In this document: positions 17,880 to 26,608 of the stretch, one piece after another
Position numbering within the stretch: the stretch's first letter is position 1
How the letters are laid out: the number at the start of each line of letters is the position of its first letter
Source of the DNA: Spirochaetales bacterium
Lineage (GTDB): Bacteria; Spirochaetota; Spirochaetia; Sphaerochaetales; Sphaerochaetaceae
NCBI GenBank assembly: GCA_018433865.1
Contig: JAHDQJ010000006.1
Coordinates: forward strand, 62,001-126,000
Length of the DNA: 64,000 nucleotides
Direction of reading: 5' to 3'
Translations under genes and position numbers: made by a program
The notes under the pieces: model-generated
The model's database searches: none
Told to the model about the DNA's origin: nothing
The model's input: only the letters and a program-made list of their open reading frames with translations

Positions 17880-19261
17880 AAGCCGCCTGTCACCACCGCG
17901 TCATGGGCAGGCTCTTGGTGTGTTGCCTCGCCTTGGCATGCAATTCCCTCCTTCTCCACGCGGATCACAACCAGTCGAGCATTTCCTCACTTGTCTACAA
18001 CGACAGTGTCACGATGGGACTGGCGGAGAATCAGGATGATCTGCGTTCCTTCGGTGCCGAGTTCAGCTACATGCATGGATCGGGGTGGTTCGGGAGGCTC
18101 GAGGTCAGCGGGATCACGCAAAGGAACCGGGCCAGCGAGGCGGGCAGCCGCTATGATGAGATGGTGATTGCGGTGGGAACCACATTCCATTTCCGTTTCG
18201 GTGATGCGGCTCCACGCATGTCCCTCTCCCTACGTCCTCTTGCAGGAATCGTTCTTGCGGGGCGCATGGGATTCGAGGGGGTGCAGAACCTCATACACGA
18301 CACCTTCGGGATCGAGCGGGTGTTCCTCTCCTACGAGCGTGCCGGTATCTCGATCTATCCGAAGCTGGGCTTCGTCCAATCGTTCGACTACCTTGAGCAA
18401 GCTCCTTGGTTCTCGGCATCCGATCTGGTCTTCAGGGTGGAGACCGACGGATCGTTCTCGCCAGGGTATGCCCACCGGTTCCACGCAGGCGTATCGGTAG
18501 GTCAGCGCACGCAAGCGATCAGCGAGTTGCTGGTCGGGCTCGGTTACACATGGGAGTCGGTCGAGGACGGATGGCCTTCCCATGAGCTGGTAGGCCTGTC
18601 GGAATCGGGATTGACGGCCTATGTGGACGGACACTTCGGCATGCTTGCCTTCTCCTATACGTGGTACCTGAACAATCTCCAAGGCTACGGGGGCTTGGGG
18701 TTCGACATCGGTTTCTCCGATGAGACGGTGTGGAAACGCAATGACCTGTTGCTTTCCATCGGTCCCATCATCCCCTCCGGGATGTTGGCCTCCGGACTGC
18801 GATACCTGGTCCGCCGTGATTTCGGCATCATGTTGCTGAACCTCTTCAAGATGATCCCCCTGGCAGATGAGGGACGGGTCAGGGAGAACGTTTCCTCGTG
18901 GATAGTTGGTGCGGATTATGAGTTCTCGATGCTGGATGTAGGGTTCATGAAGCCGTTTGCAGCCCTTGGAGCCGGAGTGAGGCGATTTTTGGTGATGAAG
19001 GACGCCGGTCCGGGATCGAACGACAGCAACGGTCGCGTACGGGAATCCGAAGCTCTCCGCTTCACCATGGGACTCTCCATGGGTGTCAGGCTCTTCACGG
19101 ACGGACGATTCCAATACGGTGGGGTGGCATATGGCTTGGAGCTGTCCGGAGGAATCATGTTCACCGATGTACAGGCGATCGACAGTATGTATCAGCTGTC
19201 CTATACCGAGCGATGGATGCCTTATGTCAGGATCGGATTGACTGCGGGAAGCCTGCTCTAA
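17876..19261 (+). CDS. Exported beta-barrel outer-membrane protein
   Basis: 461 residues with a signal peptide (about 1-27, ending near LLLHA), then alternating hydrophobic/polar strands rich in Gly, Tyr and Phe, the usual look of an outer-membrane barrel. The start of the mature part (SLVYNDSVTMG) distantly recalls LpxR-type lipid A deacylases, but I see no catalytic motif to support that. The ATG at 17876 overlaps the AOR-like stop and has GGGGAG upstream; a TTG at 17870 is less likely. Its coupling to the AOR-like gene suggests a shared pathway, perhaps uptake or envelope modification. Confidence 0.65.
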   Translation: MKAACHHRVMGRLLVCCLALACNSLLLHADHNQSSISSLVYNDSVTMGLAENQDDLRSFGAEFSYMHGSGWFGRLEVSGITQRNRASEAGSRYDEMVIAVGTTFHFRFGDAAPRMSLSLRPLAGIVLAGRMGFEGVQNLIHDTFGIERVFLSYERAGISIYPKLGFVQSFDYLEQAPWFSASDLVFRVETDGSFSPGYAHRFHAGVSVGQRTQAISELLVGLGYTWESVEDGWPSHELVGLSESGLTAYVDGHFGMLAFSYTWYLNNLQGYGGLGFDIGFSDETVWKRNDLLLSIGPIIPSGMLASGLRYLVRRDFGIMLLNLFKMIPLADEGRVRENVSSWIVGADYEFSMLDVGFMKPFAALGAGVRRFLVMKDAGPGSNDSNGRVRESEALRFTMGLSMGVRLFTDGRFQYGGVAYGLELSGGIMFTDVQAIDSMYQLSYTERWMPYVRIGLTAGSLL

Positions 19262-19271
19262 CCAATCTGAT

Positions 19272-19799
19272 TCAGATCGTCAGTTTTTCCATGATCCTGC
19301 CGCTCGCAAGTTCGCCGATCGTGATGCACGTTTCGGTGATGATGGCAAAGCTTGGGGCACGCCCGTCCCTCGAGGAGCTGGCCGATCCCGGATTGATGAG
19401 TATGGGAACTCCGCGATGCCGTATGATGCGTGCGACGTGGGTATGCCCCGTGACGAACAGGTCTCCCTCCTTGAGGGCAACCGGAGCTGCCTTCCATTCC
19501 CGTATGACATCCCCATGGGTGACGAACAGTGTCCGTTCGCCAAGGCTCTGTGAGAGATAGCGGGGAGGAATCTGCATCCCCAGTTCAGTGAATGTCCACG
19601 GGCTGTCACAATTCCCCCTGACGATCGATGTGGGTACCGCAAAGAGTGAGGACCACGCGAGGCTCGCCCCCAATCGGTCCAGGCCGAGATCTCCCGCACA
19701 GATGACCTGTCCGACCGACTCTTCCCGTACTCGTTTCACCAATAATTCATAGGAACGTGCATTCCCGTGCAGATCTGAAAAGAGAAGGATTCTACCCAT
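19272..19799 (-). CDS. YfcE/MJ0936-type metallophosphoesterase
   Basis: 175 residues with the complete calcineurin-like motif set: SDLHGN (about 8-13), GDLG (about 36-39), GNCD (about 63-66), THGD (about 95-98) and GHTH (about 116-119). Family members hydrolyse phosphodiesters in vitro; the physiological substrate is unknown. The ATG at 19799 is chosen because the motif starts there. No Shine-Dalgarno is present, and a promoter ends six nt upstream, so the mRNA is probably leaderless. Confidence 0.88.
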   Translation of the reverse strand: MGRILLFSDLHGNARSYELLVKRVREESVGQVICAGDLGLDRLGASLAWSSLFAVPTSIVRGNCDSPWTFTELGMQIPPRYLSQSLGERTLFVTHGDVIREWKAAPVALKEGDLFVTGHTHVARIIRHRGVPILINPGSASSSRDGRAPSFAIITETCITIGELASGRIMEKLTI

Positions 19800-19805
19800 G
19801 ATCCG

Positions 19806-19834
19806 AATGTAGTACTCTTGTCGGGAGCGTGCAA
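19806..19834 (-). promoter_or_regulatory. Leaderless promoter of the phosphoesterase gene
   Basis: Minus strand TTGCAC (19834-19829), 17-nt spacer, TACATT (19811-19806), then 6 nt to the ATG at 19799. Confidence 0.55.
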
Positions 19835-19909
19835 GGGGATTCTGTGCAAACTCCCTTCGGTCGGTTGCTACGGCAGGCATTGTGATTTAGAATCTGTACG
19901 GAGGCTTCT

Positions 19910-20842
19910 ATGGAAATTGCAGCATTGACCTGTTCGGACGGCAAGAGCATGTATTACCGTTCCTGGATTCCGGAGAACCATAACATCCACTCAGTTGTCC
20001 AGATCTTTCACGGCATGGCTGAGCATGGCGGCCGGTATGACCGGTTCGCGACCTATCTCAATAGTCTGGGTATCGCGGTCTATGCACAGGACCATCGTGG
20101 CCATGGCCTCACCGCGAGTGATGATGATCTTGGGTGGTTTGCACAGAGGGGGGGGTGGACCCGTGTGCTTGATGATGGGCATGAGCTCGGAAAACTCGTG
20201 AGCCAGCTGCATCCCGGGAAGGATCTGTTTCTCTTCGGTCACAGCATGGGATCCTTCATGGTGCGTGCACTCATCGCGGTCCATCCTGAGTTGTATGCCG
20301 GAGCGATCATCTGCGGAACAGGAGCAGGACAGGGCTTGATGGGAAAGATCGGAAAGTTCATCGCCAGGACACGGTCGCTTGTCCAACATGGACGGCGTCC
20401 GGACAAGCTCCTCGACAAGCTGAGTTTCGGTGCGTTCGGCAAGGCCTTCCAACCGCAAAAGACCAATTTCGATTGGCTCAGCCGTGACGAGCAGGAAGTC
20501 AAGGCTTATGTCGATGATCCCCTTTGCGGATTCGTGTGTACCTCGAGATTCTTCGTCGACCTCCTTGACGGCATCGAAATGGCAAACGACCGACGTTTGG
20601 CGGCTCGGATCCCCAAGGATATGCCGTTGCACATCATCAGCGGAGGCAATGATCCCGTGGGGGATTTCGGAAAAGGCGTCCGGAAGGTGCACGCGATGTA
20701 TCGGAAAGTCGGTATCGCCGACCTGTCATGGAACATTGTCAAGGGAGCGCGACACGAATTGCTCAATGAGACGAATCGCGAGGATATCCAGCGGATGCTG
20801 GGGACCTGGTTGGAGACACACAAGTCGCGGAAGAATCGCTAA
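19910..20842 (+). CDS. Alpha/beta hydrolase, monoacylglycerol-lipase type
   Basis: 310 residues. HGMAEHGGRYDRFA (about 35-48) and QDHRGHG are hallmarks of the lysophospholipase/monoglyceride-lipase (PldB-like) branch. The nucleophile is in GHSMGS (about 110-115), the acid probably in ISGGNDPVGD (about 243-252), and the histidine in GARHELLNE (about 282-290). It is likely cytosolic, with no signal peptide. GGAGG at 19900-19904 precedes the ATG. The following YihY gene starts 11 nt later. Confidence 0.88.
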   Translation: MEIAALTCSDGKSMYYRSWIPENHNIHSVVQIFHGMAEHGGRYDRFATYLNSLGIAVYAQDHRGHGLTASDDDLGWFAQRGGWTRVLDDGHELGKLVSQLHPGKDLFLFGHSMGSFMVRALIAVHPELYAGAIICGTGAGQGLMGKIGKFIARTRSLVQHGRRPDKLLDKLSFGAFGKAFQPQKTNFDWLSRDEQEVKAYVDDPLCGFVCTSRFFVDLLDGIEMANDRRLAARIPKDMPLHIISGGNDPVGDFGKGVRKVHAMYRKVGIADLSWNIVKGARHELLNETNREDIQRMLGTWLETHKSRKNR

Positions 20843-20853
20843 GCAGGATTGCA

Positions 20854-22113
20854 ATGGAAACGAAGAAAACGGTCGGACACAAGAAACAGGATACGCTGGT
20901 CCGGAGATTCATCACCTTCATCGAGGTCTGGTATGGGAAATTCTCGAAGGACAGGATCACCATCCTGGCCTCAGGACTCGTGTATACGACCCTGATCTCC
21001 ATCGTTCCGTTCATTTCATTCCTGGTTGCATTCCTCTCCCTTTTCGACATGCTCAAACCGTTCTATACCTTGGTGGCCGAGATATTCACCTCGATCTTCG
21101 GAGATGTCGCCGGTGGTCAGCTGGCGCGTATGATCGAAGGATACAGCATGAACGCAAGCGGCTTGGGTGCGTTCGGATTGATCTCATTCATGTTCACCTC
21201 GATCCTTCTCATCAATAAAGTATGGGCGGTGGTGAACCAGCTGTACCGTTCGGCCAGCGGTACCAAGAACGTCGTGAAGCGATCAGTCGGGTTTTTGACC
21301 GCACTTGTCGTGGGAGCGATCCTCCTCGGCGCCTATATCGGTGCCAAATCGCTGCTCAGCTCATGGACGGCAAAGTGGCTCGGGTGGAACCTCACTGACA
21401 ATATGGTGATGCTGCTGGTACGGATACTTGCACCATGGATCATCGGTTGGCTTTTCCTCTTTCTCATGATCAAGGTTGCGCCGAACGCCAAGGTCAATCC
21501 GCTCAGCGCTGCCATCGGTGCATTGGTGGGTACCGTCGGGATGTACGGCGTGAACCTGCTGTTCTCTTCACTGATCTCCCGCATCCTCGCGTACTCGGTG
21601 ATCTACGGTTCCTTCGCAGCCGTGTTTCTCTTCCTGCTCTGGGTCTACATGATCTGGGTGGTGATCCTCGGTGCGGTGGAGGTCAGCTACGTGCATCAGT
21701 ACCAGCCGGAGAAGGGGACTTTGGTCAAGCCGATCTCACCTGCGGAGCAATTGGCAAACGGGGTGAATGTCATGATGGTGATCGGCCAGAAGTATCGGAA
21801 CGGTGCAGGTGAGACCAGGATCCGTGACATCACCGACAGACTCCTGATGAACGAGCGGCAATTGTTCGCGGTCCTTGACCTCCTGGTCGAGATGAACTTC
21901 ATCATCCCGACCAATCCCACGAGGACCGCCTATGTGCCGGCACGTCCTTTGGAAGACCTGAAGGTCGTCGACTTGGTCAGTGCGCTCTACGGCCAAGTCT
22001 ATCTTTCGCAGAATCTCGATACCATCGGGGATGCGATAGCTTCCCAGATCAATGCGAAGGGAATCAAGACACTCGGTACGTTGAGCGTCTCGAATCTCAT
22101 CGAGCGCGTCTGA
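20854..22113 (+). CDS. YihY/virulence-factor-BrkB family membrane protein
   Basis: 419 residues. About six membrane helices lie between 45 and 290, with the family features FISFLVAFLSLF and the GSFAAVFLFLLWVYMIWVVILGAVE run. A cytoplasmic C-terminal tail of about 120 residues (RDITDRLLMNERQLFAVLDLLVEMNFI and onward) looks like a winged-helix domain. This family was once called ribonuclease BN in error; its function is unknown. It probably shares an operon with the lipase-like gene and is convergent with the ZIP gene, 2 nt apart. Confidence 0.85.
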   Translation: METKKTVGHKKQDTLVRRFITFIEVWYGKFSKDRITILASGLVYTTLISIVPFISFLVAFLSLFDMLKPFYTLVAEIFTSIFGDVAGGQLARMIEGYSMNASGLGAFGLISFMFTSILLINKVWAVVNQLYRSASGTKNVVKRSVGFLTALVVGAILLGAYIGAKSLLSSWTAKWLGWNLTDNMVMLLVRILAPWIIGWLFLFLMIKVAPNAKVNPLSAAIGALVGTVGMYGVNLLFSSLISRILAYSVIYGSFAAVFLFLLWVYMIWVVILGAVEVSYVHQYQPEKGTLVKPISPAEQLANGVNVMMVIGQKYRNGAGETRIRDITDRLLMNERQLFAVLDLLVEMNFIIPTNPTRTAYVPARPLEDLKVVDLVSALYGQVYLSQNLDTIGDAIASQINAKGIKTLGTLSVSNLIERV

Positions 22114-22115
22114 GT

Positions 22116-22937
22116 TCAACCCAGCGCGACATCAAGGATCATCATGACCGTGAATCCCAATATGGTACCGAACGTAGCCAAGTGTGTTCCGGCATGGTCC
22201 TTTCCCTGCTGGGACTCGGGAATCAGCTCTTCGACCACGACATAGATCATCGCTCCCGCAGCGAAAGCCAGCGCATACGGCAATATGGGTTGCATCCTCG
22301 TGACGAGAAGCGCGCCGAGGACTCCAGCGATCGGTTCCACGATGCCTGAGGCTTGGCCGTACAGGAAGCTCCTGCGCCGTGAGAGGCCCTCCCTTCTCAG
22401 CGGAATCGAGACCGCCGCTCCTTCCGGAAAGTTCTGGATGCCGATGCCGATGGCGACTGCAAGTGCGGCGAGCACGGTCACATCGCTCTGCCCGGATGCT
22501 GCGGCACCGAAAGCCACCCCCACTGCCAAACCTTCGGGAAAGTTGTGCAAGGTGATGGAGAGGACAAGCAGCACGCTCCTGCGCAGGTGCGTCGGAATAC
22601 CCTCGGGTTTGTCTCCCTTGTGGGAATCCAAGTGGATGTGGGGAAGCAATTGGTCCGCAAGCCAGAGGAAGGCGGCTCCACCGAGGAATCCGAATGATGC
22701 GACAAGATAGGCGGGGATTGCGGATGAGGAGGTGGCCATCTCGATCGCCGGGGCAAGGAGTGACCAGAAACTTGCCGCGATCATGACGCCGCTGGCGAAT
22801 CCGAGCATCATGTTGAGTACATGCTGTTCGATTCGCTTGAAGAAGAAAACCAAGGCAGCTCCTGCTGCGGTGAGGGCCCATGTCCCTATCGTGGCGAGGA
22901 ATGCCATGAGCACAGGCTTGTCCAAGAGTGCTTCCAT
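22116..22937 (-). CDS. ZIP-family divalent metal transporter
   Basis: 273 residues with eight predicted helices. Metal-binding signatures are HNFPEGLAVG in helix IV (about 132-141) and QNFPEGAA in helix V (about 167-174). A His-containing loop, PHIHLDSHKGDKPEG, lies between helices III and IV. By family it imports zinc or another divalent metal (ZupT/GufA-like branch). AGGGAGA precedes the ATG. The promoter is TTGACC-N17-TACGAT at 22999-22971. It lies near, but is not part of, the znu operon and lacks the palindrome found there. Confidence 0.9.
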   Translation of the reverse strand: MEALLDKPVLMAFLATIGTWALTAAGAALVFFFKRIEQHVLNMMLGFASGVMIAASFWSLLAPAIEMATSSSAIPAYLVASFGFLGGAAFLWLADQLLPHIHLDSHKGDKPEGIPTHLRRSVLLVLSITLHNFPEGLAVGVAFGAAASGQSDVTVLAALAVAIGIGIQNFPEGAAVSIPLRREGLSRRRSFLYGQASGIVEPIAGVLGALLVTRMQPILPYALAFAAGAMIYVVVEELIPESQQGKDHAGTHLATFGTILGFTVMMILDVALG

Positions 22938-22970
22938 GAGAGAATCTCCCTGTCATGCTGAGGATGATCA

Positions 22971-22999
22971 ATCGTATCGCCGCATCGTAGCCCGGTCAA
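22971..22999 (-). promoter_or_regulatory. Promoter of the ZIP gene
   Basis: Minus strand TTGACC (22999-22994), 17-nt spacer, TACGAT (22976-22971), about 34 nt before the ATG. Confidence 0.55.
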
Positions 23000-23020
23000 G
23001 AGCAGTATGGTGAAGGATGC

Positions 23021-23049
23021 TTGGGAAATCCCCGGGATGATGGTATAGT
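23021..23049 (+). promoter_or_regulatory. Promoter of the 23095 gene
   Basis: TTGGGA (23021-23026), 17-nt spacer, TATAGT (23044-23049); GGAAGGAG then precedes the ATG at 23095. Confidence 0.5.
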
Positions 23050-23094
23050 CTTCCATACCTTTGTACACGACATGTGGGTCGGAAGGAGCGGACC

Positions 23095-23577
23095 ATGGAA
23101 CCTGATCATCAAGAGAACGAACTCCATGAAGAGATCGATACCTTGCTGTGGCCGGCGATGCCTGATCCTGAGGATCGTCCTGCAGGTCCTGCCGGTGTGT
23201 GGATATGGCCTAGGGCACGGATCAGGGCGTTCGAGCAGATCGATCCTTCAAACGCCCATGGGGACGGCTATCTGGTTTTCCCGTATGCATTGGCGGTCTA
23301 CGACCGCAAGCATCGCCACATCCTTTCGGTTACCGTGGAGCAAACCGATTACCGGACGCTTGCGCAGATGACGGGGGAACGGCTGCGGGATCTGACAGGT
23401 GATCACAAGGGGTACCTTTCTCCGCTGGTCATCGGAATATATGATGCACGCACGCATCAGGACTTGGGCTTGTACGAAGGACCGGTGAAACAGGATGAAG
23501 TGTTCCCCCTGCTTGTCGAAGCCGTCGCCGACCGCCTCGAACTCTGGGAGGAAGCAATCCGCAGGGTCTCCGGTTGA
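23095..23577 (+). CDS. Hypothetical acidic cytosolic protein
   Basis: 160 residues, no signal peptide or membrane segment, not recognised. The N-terminus is strongly acidic (MEPDHQENELHEEID). The middle has predicted strands (GYLVFPYALAVYDRKHRHILSVTVE) and the C-terminus is an amphipathic helix rich in Glu and Leu. A strong GGAAGGAG site 6 nt before the ATG and its own promoter support it as a real gene. Confidence 0.7.
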   Translation: MEPDHQENELHEEIDTLLWPAMPDPEDRPAGPAGVWIWPRARIRAFEQIDPSNAHGDGYLVFPYALAVYDRKHRHILSVTVEQTDYRTLAQMTGERLRDLTGDHKGYLSPLVIGIYDARTHQDLGLYEGPVKQDEVFPLLVEAVADRLELWEEAIRRVSG

Positions 23578-23641
23578 TGGTTCCGATCCTGTTGACACGC
23601 CGTTGCGGGATCGGTAGGGTTTTTGTCCGGAGGTGTGTCCC

Positions 23642-24535
23642 ATGATTGATTCCGGCACTGAAGACCGACGGACCTTTTCCATCCTCACCATACTCTCACT
23701 GCTCATCGTGATCGGCTCTCTCGCAGCATCCCTCGGCGGATTGTTGCTCGTCGAGCCGGCAGAAGGTACAGGGAATTTCACCTCGTTGTACGGGGAAACG
23801 GTACGACTTGATGGCAGAGGCCTCTATGCCCGGGATTCCGTCTCCTGTGCCGCACAGGCACGCGGGCAGGATGTGGTCACTTTGATTGTCGGCATTCCTC
23901 TCTTGGCTGTCGGGACTTGGTGCGGTCGTTCTCGCAACCTCCGTGCCAGGATGTTGCAATCCGGATCGCTCGGATACATGCTCTACACCTATGCTTCCTA
24001 CGCATTCCTGATCAACTACAACGACTTTTTCCTGCTGTATGTGGCACTGTTCGCCCTTTCGTTCCAAGCTTTCGTCCTTTCATTCAGGAGTTTCGGATCC
24101 GATGAGGTGGCATCGGCGCTTCGTCCGGGATTTCCCAGGAGATACCTCGGCATCTACCTGTTGGTCATGGGAAGCCTTCTCGCGCTCATGTGGCTCGGAA
24201 GGATCATTCCTTCCATGAACTCGACATTGCCGCCTGCGGGATTGGAACACTATACGACCTTGGTCATCCAGGTTCTCGATCTCTCGGTGGTGGTCCCCAC
24301 GGCCTTCATCACCGGGATCCTGTTGCTGAAGCGAAGGCAGCTGGGAGCCACCTTGGCGGCAATCCTGTTCATCAAGCTGCTGACGATGGCATGCGCTCTC
24401 TTCGCCATGATGACCATGATGTTCCTCTCGGGTGTGAAGCTCGCCGTTGCAGAGGCAATCATCTTCACCGTGATGCTCGCATTCGGCATCCATGCGGCAC
24501 TTGTGATGTTCCTATCGGTTCCCAAGACTGCCTAA
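23642..24535 (+). CDS. Hypothetical multi-pass membrane protein
   Basis: 297 residues with about seven or eight hydrophobic helices. An extracytoplasmic loop between helices 1 and 2 (about 35-75) contains a cysteine and mixed charge. GGAGG lies 8 nt before the ATG at 23642; a GTG at 23633 is too close to that site. No family recognised. It is convergent with the zur-like gene, overlapping it by four bases at the 3' ends. Confidence 0.7.
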   Translation: MIDSGTEDRRTFSILTILSLLIVIGSLAASLGGLLLVEPAEGTGNFTSLYGETVRLDGRGLYARDSVSCAAQARGQDVVTLIVGIPLLAVGTWCGRSRNLRARMLQSGSLGYMLYTYASYAFLINYNDFFLLYVALFALSFQAFVLSFRSFGSDEVASALRPGFPRRYLGIYLLVMGSLLALMWLGRIIPSMNSTLPPAGLEHYTTLVIQVLDLSVVVPTAFITGILLLKRRQLGATLAAILFIKLLTMACALFAMMTMMFLSGVKLAVAEAIIFTVMLAFGIHAALVMFLSVPKTA

Positions 24536-24927
24536 TGCGGTTCCTGGCATGAAGGACAGGTCCCGGTCACGTACAGCGTATGACCGGTGATCCTGATGCC
24601 CAGCTCTGCGCTGTAGCTCTCCAATAGCGGGTTCATGCGACAATCACCGAGATCGATGAACGCATGGCATCGTTCGCAATGGAACCAGTGATGGTGCTTC
24701 ACGGAATCCTCACCGTCGCGTAGCCCGGTATAATAGCGTTCCGTACCGTGTTCGGAGCAGTGGAGCACAAAAGAGTCGGCGTATCCCTGATCCTCGAGCT
24801 GATGCAGGTTGCGGTAAATGGTGACCGGATCGCAGGGTATTTCCACAAGCATGGAAATCTCGCCTGCAGTCAACGGCCACTTTGCTTCCTGCAAGACCTT
24901 GAGCACGGCTTTCCTCGCCTTCGTCAC
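24532..24927 (-). CDS. zur: Fur-family regulator, probably Zur
   Basis: 131 residues. The N-terminal winged helix includes TAGEISMLVEIPCDPVTIYRNLHQLEDQGY (the TVYRNL-type recognition helix). The regulatory part has HHHWFHCERCHAF (C-x2-C) and ends in CPSC, giving two structural zinc CxxC motifs. Position as the last gene of a zinc-uptake operon argues for Zur, not Fur or PerR. The start is a GTG overlapping the permease stop by four bases (GTGA). The protein is short at the N-terminus compared with E. coli Fur. Confidence 0.85.
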   Translation of the reverse strand: MTKARKAVLKVLQEAKWPLTAGEISMLVEIPCDPVTIYRNLHQLEDQGYADSFVLHCSEHGTERYYTGLRDGEDSVKHHHWFHCERCHAFIDLGDCRMNPLLESYSAELGIRITGHTLYVTGTCPSCQEPH

Positions 24928-25805
24928 CTGTTGGCCTCCTCAACTTTTCCCCGCGCCTTTTTCCGTCTCTTTCCCAGCATGCTGAAGAATGAGAATCCAA
25001 GGAACACGGCTCCTGCGATCACGACGACCGTCGCCCCGACCGGAAGATCGAAACTCCATCCCGCCACGAGGCCTCCCACAGAGAAGAGCGAGGAGTACAG
25101 CCAAGCCAGGAGCATCATGCCGAGCATGTTCCTGGCATGGAACCCCGCAGTCCCTGCAGGGAGCGTGAGCATCGCGATCACCATGACGATTCCGACGAAG
25201 GTCTGCAGGAGCACGATGGCTATTGCGGTCACGCTCAGAAGCACGAGGAATACCGCATTGGTCGATATTCCCCTGACTTGTGAGAACTCCTGATCGAAGG
25301 AGGTGGCTTCCAATTGGACATAGAACCTCCACGCGAGGATGAGCACGATGATATCCAGGATCCCGAGCATGATGAGATCGCGTGATGAGATCAGCAGGAT
25401 GTTGCCGAACAGATAGCTGGTCGGATCGGTATACCCGGGCGTCTTTGCCATGAAGAGGACTCCGATGCTCATGCCGATTGCCCAGATGGCGTTGATGACC
25501 GTATCCTCCCGTTGTCTCGCCCGCATCGAGACCACTCCGATGATCACTGCGGCGAGGACCGCGAACATGATCGCTCCGAGCATGGGGGAGAGGTTCGGTA
25601 CCTTTCCGGTAGCGGAGAGGAAGAGTGCCATGCCGATTCCGCCCAGCACCGCATGACTTATGGCTCCCGCGAGACCTGCGATCCGTTTCACCGTCACGAT
25701 CGTACCCAGGACACCGAAGAGCACGGAAGAGAGCAAGCCCGCGAGAAGGGCATTCCTGACGAACGGCATCGACGGATCGAACAGTGCCTTGAGAAATTCC
25801 ATCAT
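24924..25805 (-). CDS. znuB: Zinc ABC transporter permease
   Basis: 293 residues, the ABC-3 permease family, with eight or nine membrane helices and the signatures GLAGAISHAVLGGIGMALF (about 44-62) and TFVGIVMVIAMLTLPAGTA. The C-terminus is very basic (GKRRKKARGK). Of two adjacent ATGs, 25805 is chosen because it forms the ATGA overlap with the ATPase stop and has GGAGG 6 nt upstream. Confidence 0.92.
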   Translation of the reverse strand: MMEFLKALFDPSMPFVRNALLAGLLSSVLFGVLGTIVTVKRIAGLAGAISHAVLGGIGMALFLSATGKVPNLSPMLGAIMFAVLAAVIIGVVSMRARQREDTVINAIWAIGMSIGVLFMAKTPGYTDPTSYLFGNILLISSRDLIMLGILDIIVLILAWRFYVQLEATSFDQEFSQVRGISTNAVFLVLLSVTAIAIVLLQTFVGIVMVIAMLTLPAGTAGFHARNMLGMMLLAWLYSSLFSVGGLVAGWSFDLPVGATVVVIAGAVFLGFSFFSMLGKRRKKARGKVEEANR

Positions 25806-26608
25806 CGTCTCCCTCCGTCGGTGCAGCAGCACGGATCATCTACCGCGCTGTCATGCAAGACCTTCAAGGCCTCGCCTCCGAACAGTTGTGCAGGAGCCTC
25901 GGTGGTCGGTTCTATGCGGTGCTGCACGATCGTTCGTCCTTTTCCGGAAGGACCGACATCCCCGACGCACAGGACCCTGTCGGTAAGCGAACTGACGAAT
26001 CCCGTGTCGTGAGTCACGATGAGGATGGTGGTGTTCCCCTTCAACGATCCCAACGCATCGAACAGTCTCCGTTCGCTCTCTGCATCCATGTTCGATGTAG
26101 GTTCGTCCAGGACAAGCATCTCGGGTTGCGTGCTCAGCGCACGTGCGACGAGGACTCGCCTTCTCTGTCCCCCGGAGAGTGCGTTATAGGGTCTTTGTGC
26201 AAGTTCGGTCAGCTCCATGATCCGTAGTGCGTCGGCGACCGCTTGCATGTCCCGCGCCCGATAGGCCCGTGACCATGGCTTGATCCTGCCCATCCTCACA
26301 ACCTCCTCGACCGATATCGGGAAGGTGGGGTCGTAGTCCGCGTGCTGAGGAACGTACCCCAGCCGGTCCCTCCCCGAATTCGGTGGTGCATCGAAGAGCT
26401 GGATCCGTCCCTCGCTCGGATCGGCCAAGCCGAGGACCAGCTTCAGCACCGTGGTCTTTCCCGCTCCGTTGGGACCTACCAAGGCGACGAACTCCCCTTG
26501 GTGGATGTGAAACGATGCCGATTCCAGAACCGGTACTTGGGCGTAGGAGAATCCGACATCGGTAAATTGCAGGACTATAGGTTTGTCGGGGTGGTGCGCA
26601 TGCGTCAT
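25802..26608 (-). CDS. znuC: Zinc ABC transporter ATP-binding protein
   Basis: 268 residues. Walker A is GPNGAGKTT (about 45-53), the Q-loop is VPQHADYD, the ABC signature is LSGGQRRRV and Walker B is MLVLDEPTSNMD with the switch His in VTHD. The N-terminus is His-containing (MTHAHHPD) and the C-terminal tail has an unusual CCC triplet near the end (about 260-262), possibly metal-binding. The ATG at 26608 overlaps the znuA stop (ATGA) with GGGAGA upstream. Confidence 0.93.
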   Translation of the reverse strand: MTHAHHPDKPIVLQFTDVGFSYAQVPVLESASFHIHQGEFVALVGPNGAGKTTVLKLVLGLADPSEGRIQLFDAPPNSGRDRLGYVPQHADYDPTFPISVEEVVRMGRIKPWSRAYRARDMQAVADALRIMELTELAQRPYNALSGGQRRRVLVARALSTQPEMLVLDEPTSNMDAESERRLFDALGSLKGNTTILIVTHDTGFVSSLTDRVLCVGDVGPSGKGRTIVQHRIEPTTEAPAQLFGGEALKVLHDSAVDDPCCCTDGGRR

